This document shows positions 50,683 through 59,733 of a DNA stretch of 64,000 bases, piece by piece. The translations under genes were made by a program, and so were the position numbers. Position 1 is the first letter of the stretch; each line of letters starts with the position of its first letter. The notes beneath the pieces are model-generated. The model saw nothing but the letters and a program-made list of their open reading frames with translations, was not told where the DNA came from and ran no database searches. Origin of the DNA: a marine group bacterium Sva0996 bin134 (GTDB lineage: Bacteria > Actinomycetota > Acidimicrobiia > Acidimicrobiales > Bin134); NCBI GenBank assembly GCA_002239105.1, contig MPNQ01000008.1, positions 62,001-126,000 on the forward strand, read 5' to 3'.

Positions 50683-53157
50683 ATGTTCCGCTGGCATGCC
50701 CGCACGATTCGGAAGTCGCCGAAACTTGTCCTCGCCGTACTAGGCGCAATCACGCTTGCTCTACTTGGTGGATTTCTCGTTAGAGACCAGCCTGAGGGGC
50801 CAATTGACTCCACCGGCATCTTCCTTCCCGCCGACAGCGACCTTGCCAAAGCCACTGAATCCATCCGGGAGAGTTTCCCAGCCGCGGCCGACTTGCGAGT
50901 GGTGCAGATATTGGCCAAGGGCGACATCCTCACCGCAGATTCCCTCCGGGCGGTCAAAGGCCTCCAAACCGCCATCATGGACGATGCGGAAGTGGCACCA
51001 TTCCTGGCGGACGAGCCCCTGTACGGATACGTCCAACTCATTGAGCAGGGGGCGGTAGAGGCCGGCCTCAGTCTGGACACGATTACCGACACCCAGGTCT
51101 TCCTCGGTTTGGTGCAGTTGGAGCACAGCCCCGAACTCGCCGAGGTGAACGACCTGTTGGGCCGATTCGTGGCCCGCGACGACGCCAACACCCCTCTTGC
51201 CGGGCTATCGCTGGTGATCCTCGACGACGCCGGCGACGCCCTAGGTCAGGAGGCAGCGCAGTTGCGGGCCCACGAGATCGCTGAAACGGTCGACCCAGCC
51301 TCCCTCGATGTGTCCATCATCACAGTTGCGAACAGCGATGCCGAGGGCAAGGATGCACGCGAGTCGAGCCTTCTGGTGCTTACCGTTATCGCGCTTGCGG
51401 TGATCGCCGTTCTGCTGGCCGTCTTCTATCGGACCCAGTCGGACGTCCACATCACCATGATGGGCCTCGGCATCACGATTCTCTGGACATTCGGCGCCCT
51501 GTCCTGGCTATCCCCCGGCGGGGCCGGCATCGTCGACCCCGACAACATCCTGCTCGCGCTGGTCCCCGTCCTCCTTATCAGCCTGTCTGTTGACTACGCG
51601 CTGCAAATCACCGGGAGATATCGCGAGGCCCTGCGCACCGACGAAGAGCGGTCAGACGACGCCTCCGGCCGAGCAATGGCCCGGTCCGTACGGCTCTGCG
51701 GCGTGCCGCTCCTGCTGGCCGCGGGCACAACCGCCGTCAGCTTGCTGGCCAACCTGAGCAGCCGATTCGAGCCCATTGCCGACTTCGGCATCATCGCCAG
51801 CATAGGTGTGATCTCGGGCTGGATCGTTATGACGAGCTTCGTGCCATCGGTCCGGCTGGCGTTAGACCGGCGGCTCGCGGCCAAAGGACGCGATCCGGCA
51901 GTCCAGCCCGTCGCCGACACGATTCCCGGGGCCGCCGCTGTGCTGCCCCGCATTGCCACCGCCGTCGTGCGCCGCCCGTTCCAAGTTCTCACTGCGGCCA
52001 TGGTTGTGACGGTTCTAGCCATTGTGGCCGCCAGCAATCTCAGCAGCAGCTTCGCGGGCAAGGATTTCCTGCCCAAGAACTCCGAGACGGCCGAGAACAT
52101 CAACTACCTTGATGACAACTTCGACGGCAACGCCACGCTGATGACGGTGCTCATCGAGACCGACCTCTCCGACAGCCGCACCGTCCGCGACCTGACCGGC
52201 TTCCATACGATCCTGATCGACTCGGCGCGCCGGCCCGACGGAATAGTGGGATCTCCCTTGGCCTCAGCCGGATCGCTGCTTGCCGACTGGACCAGCCAGA
52301 GCGGGCTGCCCGGCGACAATTACGACCCTGCCGTGGATGCGGCCTTCGACCAATTAAACAACAGCATCAGTGCGACCAGAGCGGACACTCGGCGGGCGTG
52401 GGACCTGCTCGAGGGCGTAGACCCCTCTGGTTTCGCCGAGGTGCTGGACATTCGCGCCAACGGCATTGACCGGACCATTGTTCAGATACCGGTGGCAGTA
52501 GATAGCAACGAAGCCCTTCAAGTCTTGATCGCCGAGATTGAGACGCTCTGGGGGGGAGACGACTCAGAGATCACCATCACGGGGGGTGACGCCCTCATCG
52601 CATTGATCACCGAGGAGCTCGCCGACAGCCAGGTTTACAGCGTGGGCCTGGTAATCGCCGCCGCGCTGGCGATCCTGGCGCTGTACTTCGGCTTCAGCCA
52701 TTCCCGCCCCATGCTCGGGTTGATCACCATCCTTCCCATCGCGGTGACCCTCTCCTGGCTGCTGGGGGCCATGTGGGTGTTCGGGATCTCTTACAACATG
52801 GGCACCGCGCTCATGGTGGTGCTGACCATCGGGATAGGCGTGGACTACACGATTCACCTGACGCATCGCTTCTTGGAGGAGGAAGAGGAGTCGGCGCGGG
52901 TCGGCGACGCCGTTCAGCGGGCAATGGTCACTACTGGCGGGGCTCTCCTGGCCAGCGCGCTCACCACCGCGCTCGGCTTGCTGGCGCTGTTGTTCTCGCC
53001 GCTGACTCCCATGCAGGAACTCGGCATCCTCGCCGCGGTCACAATCATCTTGGCGCTGATCGCCACCTTCACCGTGCTCCCACCGCTGCTGGTGCTGTGG
53101 GCCCACTACCACCGCTGGCGCGCCCACGAAGCCACCCTCCCAACCAGCGGCGGCTAG
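50683..53157 (+). CDS. MMPL/RND-superfamily exporter
   Basis: The 824-residue protein has the RND layout of two repeats, each with an external loop after the first membrane helix and a block of five helices. Motifs are LALVPVLLISLSVDYALQIT (about residues 287-306) and LMVVLTIGIGVDYTIHLTHR in the second half, each with the Asp-Tyr pair used for proton relay. Members export lipids, hydrophobic compounds or drugs. It is co-directional with the DUF2236 oxygenase, so it may export the oxidised product. Confidence 0.88.
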   Translation: MFRWHARTIRKSPKLVLAVLGAITLALLGGFLVRDQPEGPIDSTGIFLPADSDLAKATESIRESFPAAADLRVVQILAKGDILTADSLRAVKGLQTAIMDDAEVAPFLADEPLYGYVQLIEQGAVEAGLSLDTITDTQVFLGLVQLEHSPELAEVNDLLGRFVARDDANTPLAGLSLVILDDAGDALGQEAAQLRAHEIAETVDPASLDVSIITVANSDAEGKDARESSLLVLTVIALAVIAVLLAVFYRTQSDVHITMMGLGITILWTFGALSWLSPGGAGIVDPDNILLALVPVLLISLSVDYALQITGRYREALRTDEERSDDASGRAMARSVRLCGVPLLLAAGTTAVSLLANLSSRFEPIADFGIIASIGVISGWIVMTSFVPSVRLALDRRLAAKGRDPAVQPVADTIPGAAAVLPRIATAVVRRPFQVLTAAMVVTVLAIVAASNLSSSFAGKDFLPKNSETAENINYLDDNFDGNATLMTVLIETDLSDSRTVRDLTGFHTILIDSARRPDGIVGSPLASAGSLLADWTSQSGLPGDNYDPAVDAAFDQLNNSISATRADTRRAWDLLEGVDPSGFAEVLDIRANGIDRTIVQIPVAVDSNEALQVLIAEIETLWGGDDSEITITGGDALIALITEELADSQVYSVGLVIAAALAILALYFGFSHSRPMLGLITILPIAVTLSWLLGAMWVFGISYNMGTALMVVLTIGIGVDYTIHLTHRFLEEEEESARVGDAVQRAMVTTGGALLASALTTALGLLALLFSPLTPMQELGILAAVTIILALIATFTVLPPLLVLWAHYHRWRAHEATLPTSGG

Positions 53158-53184
53158 CGGTCAGCGGCTAAGGGCCAGCAGCGG

Positions 53185-53898
53185 CTAAAGAGCGGCCCGG
53201 CCCGCGCTGAGTCCGCCGTCTACGTAGATGACCTGGCCGGTGACGTAGCGGGCGTCGTTGGAGGCCAAAAAGCCAACCACGTCGGCAATGTCCTCGGGGC
53301 GGCCGGTTCGGCCTAAGGGCACAGCCCGGGCCCGCTGCTCCCCCTTCTCGCCTTCATAGTTGACCTGGGTGCCCTCGGTTTGGATCATTCCCGGTCCGAC
53401 AGCGTTGGCTCTGATGCCGCGAGGGGCCAATTCGAGTGCGGTCTGCTTGGTGAAGCTCTCCACCGCGGCTTTGGACGGCGGATAGATGCCCACCCCTGGG
53501 GAGTTGGAATTGGCCGCATTCGACGAGAGGTTCACGATGGCGGAGCCGGTCCCCATCAGCGGTGCCAATGCCTGGGTGCAGTTGAACACACCCATCACGT
53601 TCACCTCCAGCACTCGGCGCACGTCGTCGGGAGTCATGGTGTCCAGCTTGGCGAATATCCAGATGCCGGCGTTGTTCACCAGCACGTCCACTTGGTCCAG
53701 CGACTCGGCCAAGGCGGCCACTGAATCAGGGTCGGAGACATCACACTGCCGCCATTGGCCGCCGAGCATTTCCGCGGTGGCCGCGGCGGTGTTCGGACTC
53801 TGATCCACCGCCACAATCTGGTGTCCATCGGCGGTCAGGCGCTTGGAGATCGCCCGCCCGAGACCCTGTCCCGCACCGGTTACAACTGCTATTCCCAT
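53185..53898 (-). CDS. Short-chain dehydrogenase/reductase
   Basis: The 237-residue classical SDR has the NAD(P)-binding TGAGQGLGRAISKRL (residues 7-21), NNAGIW, the catalytic Ser in IVNLSSNAANSNS, and YPPSKAAVESFTKQTALEL with the YxxxK pair. It ends in YVTGQVIYVDGGLSAG. The Asp after the second strand (IVAVDQS) suggests NAD preference. ATG at 53898 is used; the open frame upstream lacks homology. It is divergent from the MFS gene with 47 bases between. Confidence 0.9.
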   Translation of the reverse strand: MGIAVVTGAGQGLGRAISKRLTADGHQIVAVDQSPNTAAATAEMLGGQWRQCDVSDPDSVAALAESLDQVDVLVNNAGIWIFAKLDTMTPDDVRRVLEVNVMGVFNCTQALAPLMGTGSAIVNLSSNAANSNSPGVGIYPPSKAAVESFTKQTALELAPRGIRANAVGPGMIQTEGTQVNYEGEKGEQRARAVPLGRTGRPEDIADVVGFLASNDARYVTGQVIYVDGGLSAGRAAL

Positions 53899-53914
53899 CG
53901 AGTCAGCATGACAG

Positions 53915-53934
53915 ATCAACTGCGGAGGGTTGAT
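53915..53934. promoter_or_regulatory. Palindromic operator candidate between divergent SDR and MFS genes
   Basis: ATCAAC (53915-53920), eight bases, then GTTGAT (53929-53934) is a perfect inverted repeat centred in the 47-base gap between two divergent genes. The size and placement suit a dimeric repressor site. No regulator gene is next to it. Confidence 0.45.
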
Positions 53935-53945
53935 ACGTTGCCGAC

Positions 53946-55160
53946 GTGCTCCACCATCGCCATCCCTACCGCTGGGTGATGCTGGGGGCACTGTGGCTGG
54001 TGTACTTCTCCTTCGGAATAGCGGTATTCGGCATGACTCCGCTGGTGAACGTGATCCGAGAAGACTTGGATCTGAGCAAAGGGGCCATGGGAACGATCCT
54101 GGGGGCTTGGCCTCTGGTGTTTCTCGTTGCGGCGATGCCAGCTGGAGCACTCGTCGATCGGCTCGGACTGCGCCGCTCGCTGGGAATCGCCACCGTGATC
54201 ATCTCCGCCTCCGCGCTGTTGCGTCCGGTCGTCACCAACTTCATCGGCATGTTCGGCTCGGTGGCATTGTTTGGCCTCGGCGGGCCGCTGGTTTCCGTGG
54301 GGGCTCCCAAGTTGATCAGCGTGTGGTTCGACGAGGAAGAGCGAGCGCTGGCCATGGGGATCACCATGTCTGCACCGGCCATCGGCGGAGTCTTGCCCTT
54401 GGTTACCGCCAACAGCCTCCTCATGCCCGCTTTCGACCAGAGCTGGCGGGCGACACTTTTTGTGTACGCCCTCATCACCGTGGCGATCATCGCTGTCTGG
54501 TTGGTCGCCGCATCTGCGGGTGAGCGGCTCGCTCCTGGGGTGGACCGCGATGCCAATCCCGACCACGGCTTCTCTGGTGCCAGGGGCCTGTTGCGCCACC
54601 GAGCCGTTCAGCTCATGCTGATCGTGGCCCTTGGCATGTTCTTCTTCAACCACGCCCTCAATGGATGGCTGCCAACCGTGATCGAAGACCGGGGATTCTC
54701 CAGTTCGGCAGCGGGTTATCTGGCTGGTGCGGTCACTGCCCTCAGCATCGTCGGTGCGCTGCTTGGGCCGCGCCTGATCCCAGAGAGCAGTCGGATCGCG
54801 GTTATGGCCGGGGTTTATGCCGTGTTCGCCGCCGCCTCCATTCTGCTCTTTTTGGACATCAAGGCGGCCACCTTGGCCGGGTTGGCCATCATCGGCATCA
54901 GCAGGGGGCTGGCTGTACCGATTGCCCTTGTGGTGATGATGCAGCTCCCCGGCGTTGCCCAGCGCAATATGGGAGCGGCCGGTGGATTGTTCTTTACCGT
55001 TGGTGAAGCCGGTGGCGTAACCGGACCGATCTTGTTCGGCGTTCTCGCCGACATCGGTGGTTTCGGTGCCGGGCTCGTGCTGCTTACTGGGGTAGCCGGC
55101 CTAACCGGAATCCTCACCCTGGGCCTTCGCTCGGCAATGGCGCGCGTGAGGGTCCCCTAG
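53946..55160 (+). CDS. MFS transporter
   Basis: The 404-residue protein has twelve hydrophobic segments and the MFS loop 2-3 motif [20 protein letters not shown] (about residues 66-85). The opening [20 protein letters not shown] and the layout resemble CynX/NimT-type anion or drug carriers. Substrate unknown. The start is GTG. Its stop shares the tetranucleotide CTAG with that of the convergent isocitrate lyase gene. The divergent SDR suggests a small catabolic or detoxification unit. Confidence 0.87.
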   Translation: MLHHRHPYRWVMLGALWLVYFSFGIAVFGMTPLVNVIREDLDLSKGAMGTILGAWPLVFLVAAMPAGALVDRLGLRRSLGIATVIISASALLRPVVTNFIGMFGSVALFGLGGPLVSVGAPKLISVWFDEEERALAMGITMSAPAIGGVLPLVTANSLLMPAFDQSWRATLFVYALITVAIIAVWLVAASAGERLAPGVDRDANPDHGFSGARGLLRHRAVQLMLIVALGMFFFNHALNGWLPTVIEDRGFSSSAAGYLAGAVTALSIVGALLGPRLIPESSRIAVMAGVYAVFAAASILLFLDIKAATLAGLAIIGISRGLAVPIALVVMMQLPGVAQRNMGAAGGLFFTVGEAGGVTGPILFGVLADIGGFGAGLVLLTGVAGLTGILTLGLRSAMARVRVP

Positions 55161-57427
55161 GCGCCCCGACCCTGGATGAGCTCCTGCAAGGCGTCGTCTT
55201 CGCTCACCAGCTTGGTCACCACCGCCTCGTCGACGTCGGCGACGATGATCTCTCCCACCTCGTCGGAGACTGAAGCGAAGAAGCCCAGCTCCTTCATACC
55301 CACTGCCTGGCGATAGTTGTCCTCGGTTGGAGTGAGGTATTGGATCGACACCGCGTTGTAGCGGCGGGTGAGGGAAAGGTGCATGAGCGCCATCAGCCGC
55401 TTGCGACGCAGCGCCGGGCTGTGGGTGTTCTGATCCCGCACCGAGAGGATGGCCCGGCCGCGCCGGTCGGTCAGCACCCCGAACACCACGTTGGCCAAGT
55501 CGTTGTCGCCGCTGTACACCACCAGCTCGAGGATCTCCGATCCGGCGGTGTAGGGACGCAGCTTCACCTTCAGCTGGGCGTCGATGGTGTTGTGAGCCGC
55601 CCAGCGCTCCAGCCAGGCCTCGAGCTCGCGGGTGGGTACCTCGGTTTGCACCAGGTGCTGGAACTGGGTTGATCCCTTGCCCATGGCCCGGGTGGTGGCG
55701 GTGCGCCCCGAGCTGGCCATGAGCGCAGCGTCGAGCCGAGGCCCGCCAACCAGGGTTTGCGGCGTCCTGTACGGAGAGTCCACCAGGCGGAACCTCCGCT
55801 GAAGCCGAGCCAAGGCCAGCATTCCGTCCTGTTGGAGGGAGGCGGCGAACTCCTCCCCCGCCATCCCGTCCACTTGGTGACCGCCGTAGGTGATGAAATT
55901 GAACACGAACCCCAGGCGTCCCAGCTCGGCGGGGAACTCCCGCATCTCGTCTTCGCTCATACCGGTGGTGTCCCAGTTGAACGACGGCGACAGGTTGTAG
56001 GCCAGCATCTTGTCGGGATGCACCGCGTGGACGGCCTCGGCGAACTCCCGGGCATCCTCCAGGTCGGCCGTTTTGGTCTCCATCCACAGCAAGTCGCAGA
56101 ACGGGGCCACTGCCAGCGACTTGGCCACGGCGTAGGGGATCCCGCCCTGCACCTGGTAGTACCCCTCGGTGGTCCGGGCCACCTCGGGATCCCAGGCCAC
56201 ATCCAACCCCATTTCCACGGCACGTTCCCGGGCGGTGTCGGTGTCGACCGTGCGGGCGTAGCTGAGCCACTCCCCCGCATCCATTCCAAAGGCCTCCCCC
56301 TCCGCTGACCGCATCACCAGCTGGTCGGCCACCGCCTGGGCATAGGTGGCCAAGCCCGATGCCCGATGCCACGCTTCAGCCAGCGCGTCGGAGACCCGGT
56401 CCACTGCGTCGTCGGCCCGGGGATCAGGCGAGGAATGGTAGGTGACCGCCGTCTTCTCGATGATCTGGTTGACCCCGGTCTGATCGAGCCATCCCATTGC
56501 CCGCTTGTAGCGGTTCTCGGGCACGGCATAAAGCAAGTGGCCGTTCACACCCTCAATACCGACTTCGGCCAGCCGGCGCAATACCGCCAGGTAGGCGTCC
56601 TTGTACGAGGGAACCGACAGCTGGGTGGCCCCCATGATGAACGGCTGATCGCGCTCGTCGGTCCCGCCGTCTAACAGGTTGGCCGCCTCCGCGTCGGTGC
56701 GGGCCACAATGATGCCGGGCACTCCCATCACGTCGAGTTGGAATCGGGCAGCGTTAAGCCGCTTGATCTGCTCATCGCACGGCACCAGGACCTTGCCCCC
56801 CTGGTGGCCGCACTTCTTGACTCCGGGCTTTTGATCCTCGATGTGGTAGCCGGGAACGCCGGCCTCCACGAAACGGCGGATCAGGTTGCGGACATGGGCA
56901 TCTCCACCGTGGCCGGTGTCGGCGTCGGCGATGATGCTGGGCGTGAAATCGACTGCCGGATTGGCCAGGCGCTCAGATGCGGTCATCCGGGACCGGGCGA
57001 AACGCTGGTTGCGATCGGCGGTCAACAATGCGCGCACCAGTCCGGCGGCCTCGTCGGGCACCATGCCCAGTGGGTAGCTGGCCAGATCAGGACCAGGGTC
57101 CTCGTGCAAAGAGCCCTTGGCCGATGTAGCCCATCCGCCCAAGTAGATGCCCTCGATGCCCGCCCGTTTCATGGCAACGGCCTGGCCCGGCGAATAAGGG
57201 CCGAATGTGGAAACGCACTGGCCCTGGTCAAACAACTCTCGCAAGCGGGTGTAGAACCGCTCGGCGGCGACGCGAGCCACCGTGTAGCTCTGGTCGATCG
57301 CCCCGCGCTGTTCCACCACTTGGCGAGCCGAGTACAGGCGGGTCACCCCCTCGAAGCGGGGCGAAGCCATCCACGCCTTGGTGGATCGGACCTCGGCATC
57401 GAATGAACCGGCAACGTTGGCGGCCAT
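55157..57427 (-). CDS. aceA: Isocitrate lyase, long (ICL2-type)
   Basis: At 756 residues this is the long mycobacterial-type ICL2, not the usual form of about 430. The catalytic motif [20 protein letters not shown] has the active-site Cys and lies near residue 205. The last 150-200 residues form the extra domain that in mycobacterial ICL2 binds acetyl- or propionyl-CoA. The enzyme splits isocitrate into glyoxylate and succinate, the entry to the glyoxylate shunt. It is divergent from malate synthase G with 137 bases between. Confidence 0.93.
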   Translation of the reverse strand: MAANVAGSFDAEVRSTKAWMASPRFEGVTRLYSARQVVEQRGAIDQSYTVARVAAERFYTRLRELFDQGQCVSTFGPYSPGQAVAMKRAGIEGIYLGGWATSAKGSLHEDPGPDLASYPLGMVPDEAAGLVRALLTADRNQRFARSRMTASERLANPAVDFTPSIIADADTGHGGDAHVRNLIRRFVEAGVPGYHIEDQKPGVKKCGHQGGKVLVPCDEQIKRLNAARFQLDVMGVPGIIVARTDAEAANLLDGGTDERDQPFIMGATQLSVPSYKDAYLAVLRRLAEVGIEGVNGHLLYAVPENRYKRAMGWLDQTGVNQIIEKTAVTYHSSPDPRADDAVDRVSDALAEAWHRASGLATYAQAVADQLVMRSAEGEAFGMDAGEWLSYARTVDTDTARERAVEMGLDVAWDPEVARTTEGYYQVQGGIPYAVAKSLAVAPFCDLLWMETKTADLEDAREFAEAVHAVHPDKMLAYNLSPSFNWDTTGMSEDEMREFPAELGRLGFVFNFITYGGHQVDGMAGEEFAASLQQDGMLALARLQRRFRLVDSPYRTPQTLVGGPRLDAALMASSGRTATTRAMGKGSTQFQHLVQTEVPTRELEAWLERWAAHNTIDAQLKVKLRPYTAGSEILELVVYSGDNDLANVVFGVLTDRRGRAILSVRDQNTHSPALRRKRLMALMHLSLTRRYNAVSIQYLTPTEDNYRQAVGMKELGFFASVSDEVGEIIVADVDEAVVTKLVSEDDALQELIQGRGA

Positions 57428-57459
57428 GCTGATACCTCATTGGTGGCTAGAGGGTTGTT

Positions 57460-57549
57460 GTCCGGGCAGGCTAGCAACAGGACTGCTTCTAACTGCACCT
57501 TTATTCGCGGGAATTCTGATCTTGCTTGAGAAGTCAGGCTTGCCCGGAC
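57460..57549. promoter_or_regulatory. Divergent glyoxylate-shunt promoter region with inverted repeat
   Basis: In the gap between aceA and glcB, GTCCGGGCAGGC (57460-57471) and GCTTGCCCGGAC (57538-57549) are complementary at 11 of 12 positions. The arms flank the region like a pair of operator half-sites for a shared regulator. No promoter box is clear. Confidence 0.4.
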
Positions 57550-57564
57550 CTACCCTGACCTCTC

Positions 57565-59733
57565 GTGGTCTACAAGACGATTGGAACGCTTGAAGTGGCT
57601 AGCCCCCTGGCCGACTTCATTGCCAAGCGGCTGGCGCCCGGCCTTGGAGTAGACCCTGAAGAATTCTGGACCGCATTCGGTGGGATCGTTGAGCGTTTTC
57701 GACCGCAAATTCAAGCCTGCCGCAACGAGCGAGATGACCTCCAGGCCCGGATTTACGCTTGGCACCAAGACCCTGAAACCCAGACAGGGGATGCCGATGC
57801 CTTCTTGCGTTCCATTGGCTATCTGGTGGATGACACCGTTCCGGGGCCGGTGGCCACCGCGGGGGTCGACCCGGAGATCGCGCTGATGGCCGGACCGCAG
57901 CTCGTGGTGCCGGTGGACAACGCCCGCTATGCCCTCAACGCGGCCAACGCTCGCTGGGGCAGCTTGTACGACGCTTTCTACGGCACCGATGCCATCGACG
58001 AAACAGGAGGAGCTGGGCGGGCCGGGCCGTACAATCCAGTACGGGGTCAGCGGGTGATCGACCGGGTTCGATCTCTGATGGACACTCATTTCCCCCTTGC
58101 TTCAGGGTCTCACGCCAACGCATTGGCCTATGCGGTGTCTGATGGTGGGCTGCGGATTGACTTGCCCGACGGCGTATCTGCTGGGCTGGCTGATCCTGAA
58201 CAGTTCGCTGGCCACACAGGCAACGCGTCGGCTCCTGACACAGTGCTGTTGCAAAAGAACGGGCTTCATATCGAGCTGGTGATCGACCGTAGCCACGACA
58301 TCGGCCGAGACGACCCGGCAGGGATTGCCGACGTGATGATGGAGTCGGCCCTAACCACCATCATGGACTTGGAGGACTCGGTGGCGGCAGTGGACGCCGA
58401 TGACAAGGCCCGGGCCTACGCCAACTGGCTTGGCCTGATGCAGGGCGACCTCGCGGTTTCGTTTGCCAAAAGCGGCCGCTCCATGACCCGCAGTCTGAAT
58501 GCTGACACTGCGGCGATTGATCCGTCGGGGAACCCGATGACGGTGCGGCGGCGCAGCGTCATGTTGATTCGCAGCGTGGGCCTGCATATGGACACCGACA
58601 TGGTGCGAGTAGACGGCCAGCCGATTCCTGAGACGATCATCGACGTTGCGGTGGCCGCTTGGTGTGCAAAGTTCGATCTGGCCGGAACCGGACTCCACCG
58701 CAACAGCCAATCCGGGTCGGTCTACATCGTTATGCCCAAGCTGCACGGTCCCCGCGAGACCGCTCTGGTTCGGGAACTGTTCACCGCAATTGAAGACGTC
58801 CTTGGTTTGGCCCCTAACTCGCTGAAGATGGGGATCATGGACGAGGAGCGCCGCACATCGCTCAACCTCGGCGCTTGCATCGCCGAGGCCTCCGAGCGGG
58901 TGGCGTTCATCAACACGGGATTCTTGGACCGCACCGGAGACGACATCCACACCAACATGGACGCCGGTCCCATGATCCCCAAAGCGGAGATCAAGACGTC
59001 GAGGTGGCTGACTGCCTACGAGGAGGCCAACGTGGCCGTCGGGCTGGCCATGGGCCTGCTGGGCCATGCGCAGATCGGCAAGGGAATGTGGGCCAGGCCC
59101 GACGACATGGCCGCCATGCTTGACGAGAAGATCGGTCACCCTCGGGCGGGAGCGTCAACTGCATGGGTCCCCTCCCCTACCGCAGCCACCCTCCACGCCC
59201 TGCACTACCTGGAGACTGATGTGGCAGCCCGTCAACGCGAATTGGCGGCCTCCTCCGCAGAGCGCGACTCCGCCATTCAAGCCATGCTGACGCCCGCTGT
59301 GCTGCCACCGGGCCGGGAATTGTCCCCGGCGGAGATCCAGCGGGAATTGGACAACAACGCCCAGGGCATCTTGGGCTACGTAACCCGGTGGGTGGGCCAG
59401 GGAGTGGGCTGCTCCAAGGTGCCCGATATCGACAACGTCGGGCTGATGGAAGATCGGGCCACCCTGCGGATCTCCTCCCAGCACATCGCCAACTGGCTCC
59501 ACCACGGTCTGCTGTCCGAAGAGCAGGTAGTAGAGGCCATGCAGCGAATGGCCTCGGTGGTGGACAGCCAGAACGCCGACGATCCCGACTATGAGCCTAT
59601 GAGCGAGGATTTCTCGGCCAGCATTCCATTCAGCGCCGCCCTGGCCCTGGTGCTCGAAGGTCGCGACCAGCCCAACGGCTACACCGAACCCATCCTCACC
59701 GCCCACCGCCGCCGCCAAAAGGCGGCCGGCTAG
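57565..59733 (+). CDS. glcB: Malate synthase G
   Basis: At 722 residues this is the monomeric G-type enzyme. Recognisable parts are ANARWGSLYDAFYGTDAI, ITTIMDLEDSVAAVDADDKA-like catalytic segments around residue 270 (TTIMDLEDSVAAVDADDKAR), YIVMPKLHGPRETALVRELF, and LKMGIMDEERRTSLNLGACI. It condenses glyoxylate with acetyl-CoA to malate, completing the shunt with the divergent isocitrate lyase. It also accepts glyoxylate from the GlcDEF enzyme encoded earlier. GTG start. The stop shares CTAG with the convergent DUF2339 gene. Confidence 0.95.
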   Translation: MVYKTIGTLEVASPLADFIAKRLAPGLGVDPEEFWTAFGGIVERFRPQIQACRNERDDLQARIYAWHQDPETQTGDADAFLRSIGYLVDDTVPGPVATAGVDPEIALMAGPQLVVPVDNARYALNAANARWGSLYDAFYGTDAIDETGGAGRAGPYNPVRGQRVIDRVRSLMDTHFPLASGSHANALAYAVSDGGLRIDLPDGVSAGLADPEQFAGHTGNASAPDTVLLQKNGLHIELVIDRSHDIGRDDPAGIADVMMESALTTIMDLEDSVAAVDADDKARAYANWLGLMQGDLAVSFAKSGRSMTRSLNADTAAIDPSGNPMTVRRRSVMLIRSVGLHMDTDMVRVDGQPIPETIIDVAVAAWCAKFDLAGTGLHRNSQSGSVYIVMPKLHGPRETALVRELFTAIEDVLGLAPNSLKMGIMDEERRTSLNLGACIAEASERVAFINTGFLDRTGDDIHTNMDAGPMIPKAEIKTSRWLTAYEEANVAVGLAMGLLGHAQIGKGMWARPDDMAAMLDEKIGHPRAGASTAWVPSPTAATLHALHYLETDVAARQRELAASSAERDSAIQAMLTPAVLPPGRELSPAEIQRELDNNAQGILGYVTRWVGQGVGCSKVPDIDNVGLMEDRATLRISSQHIANWLHHGLLSEEQVVEAMQRMASVVDSQNADDPDYEPMSEDFSASIPFSAALALVLEGRDQPNGYTEPILTAHRRRQKAAG

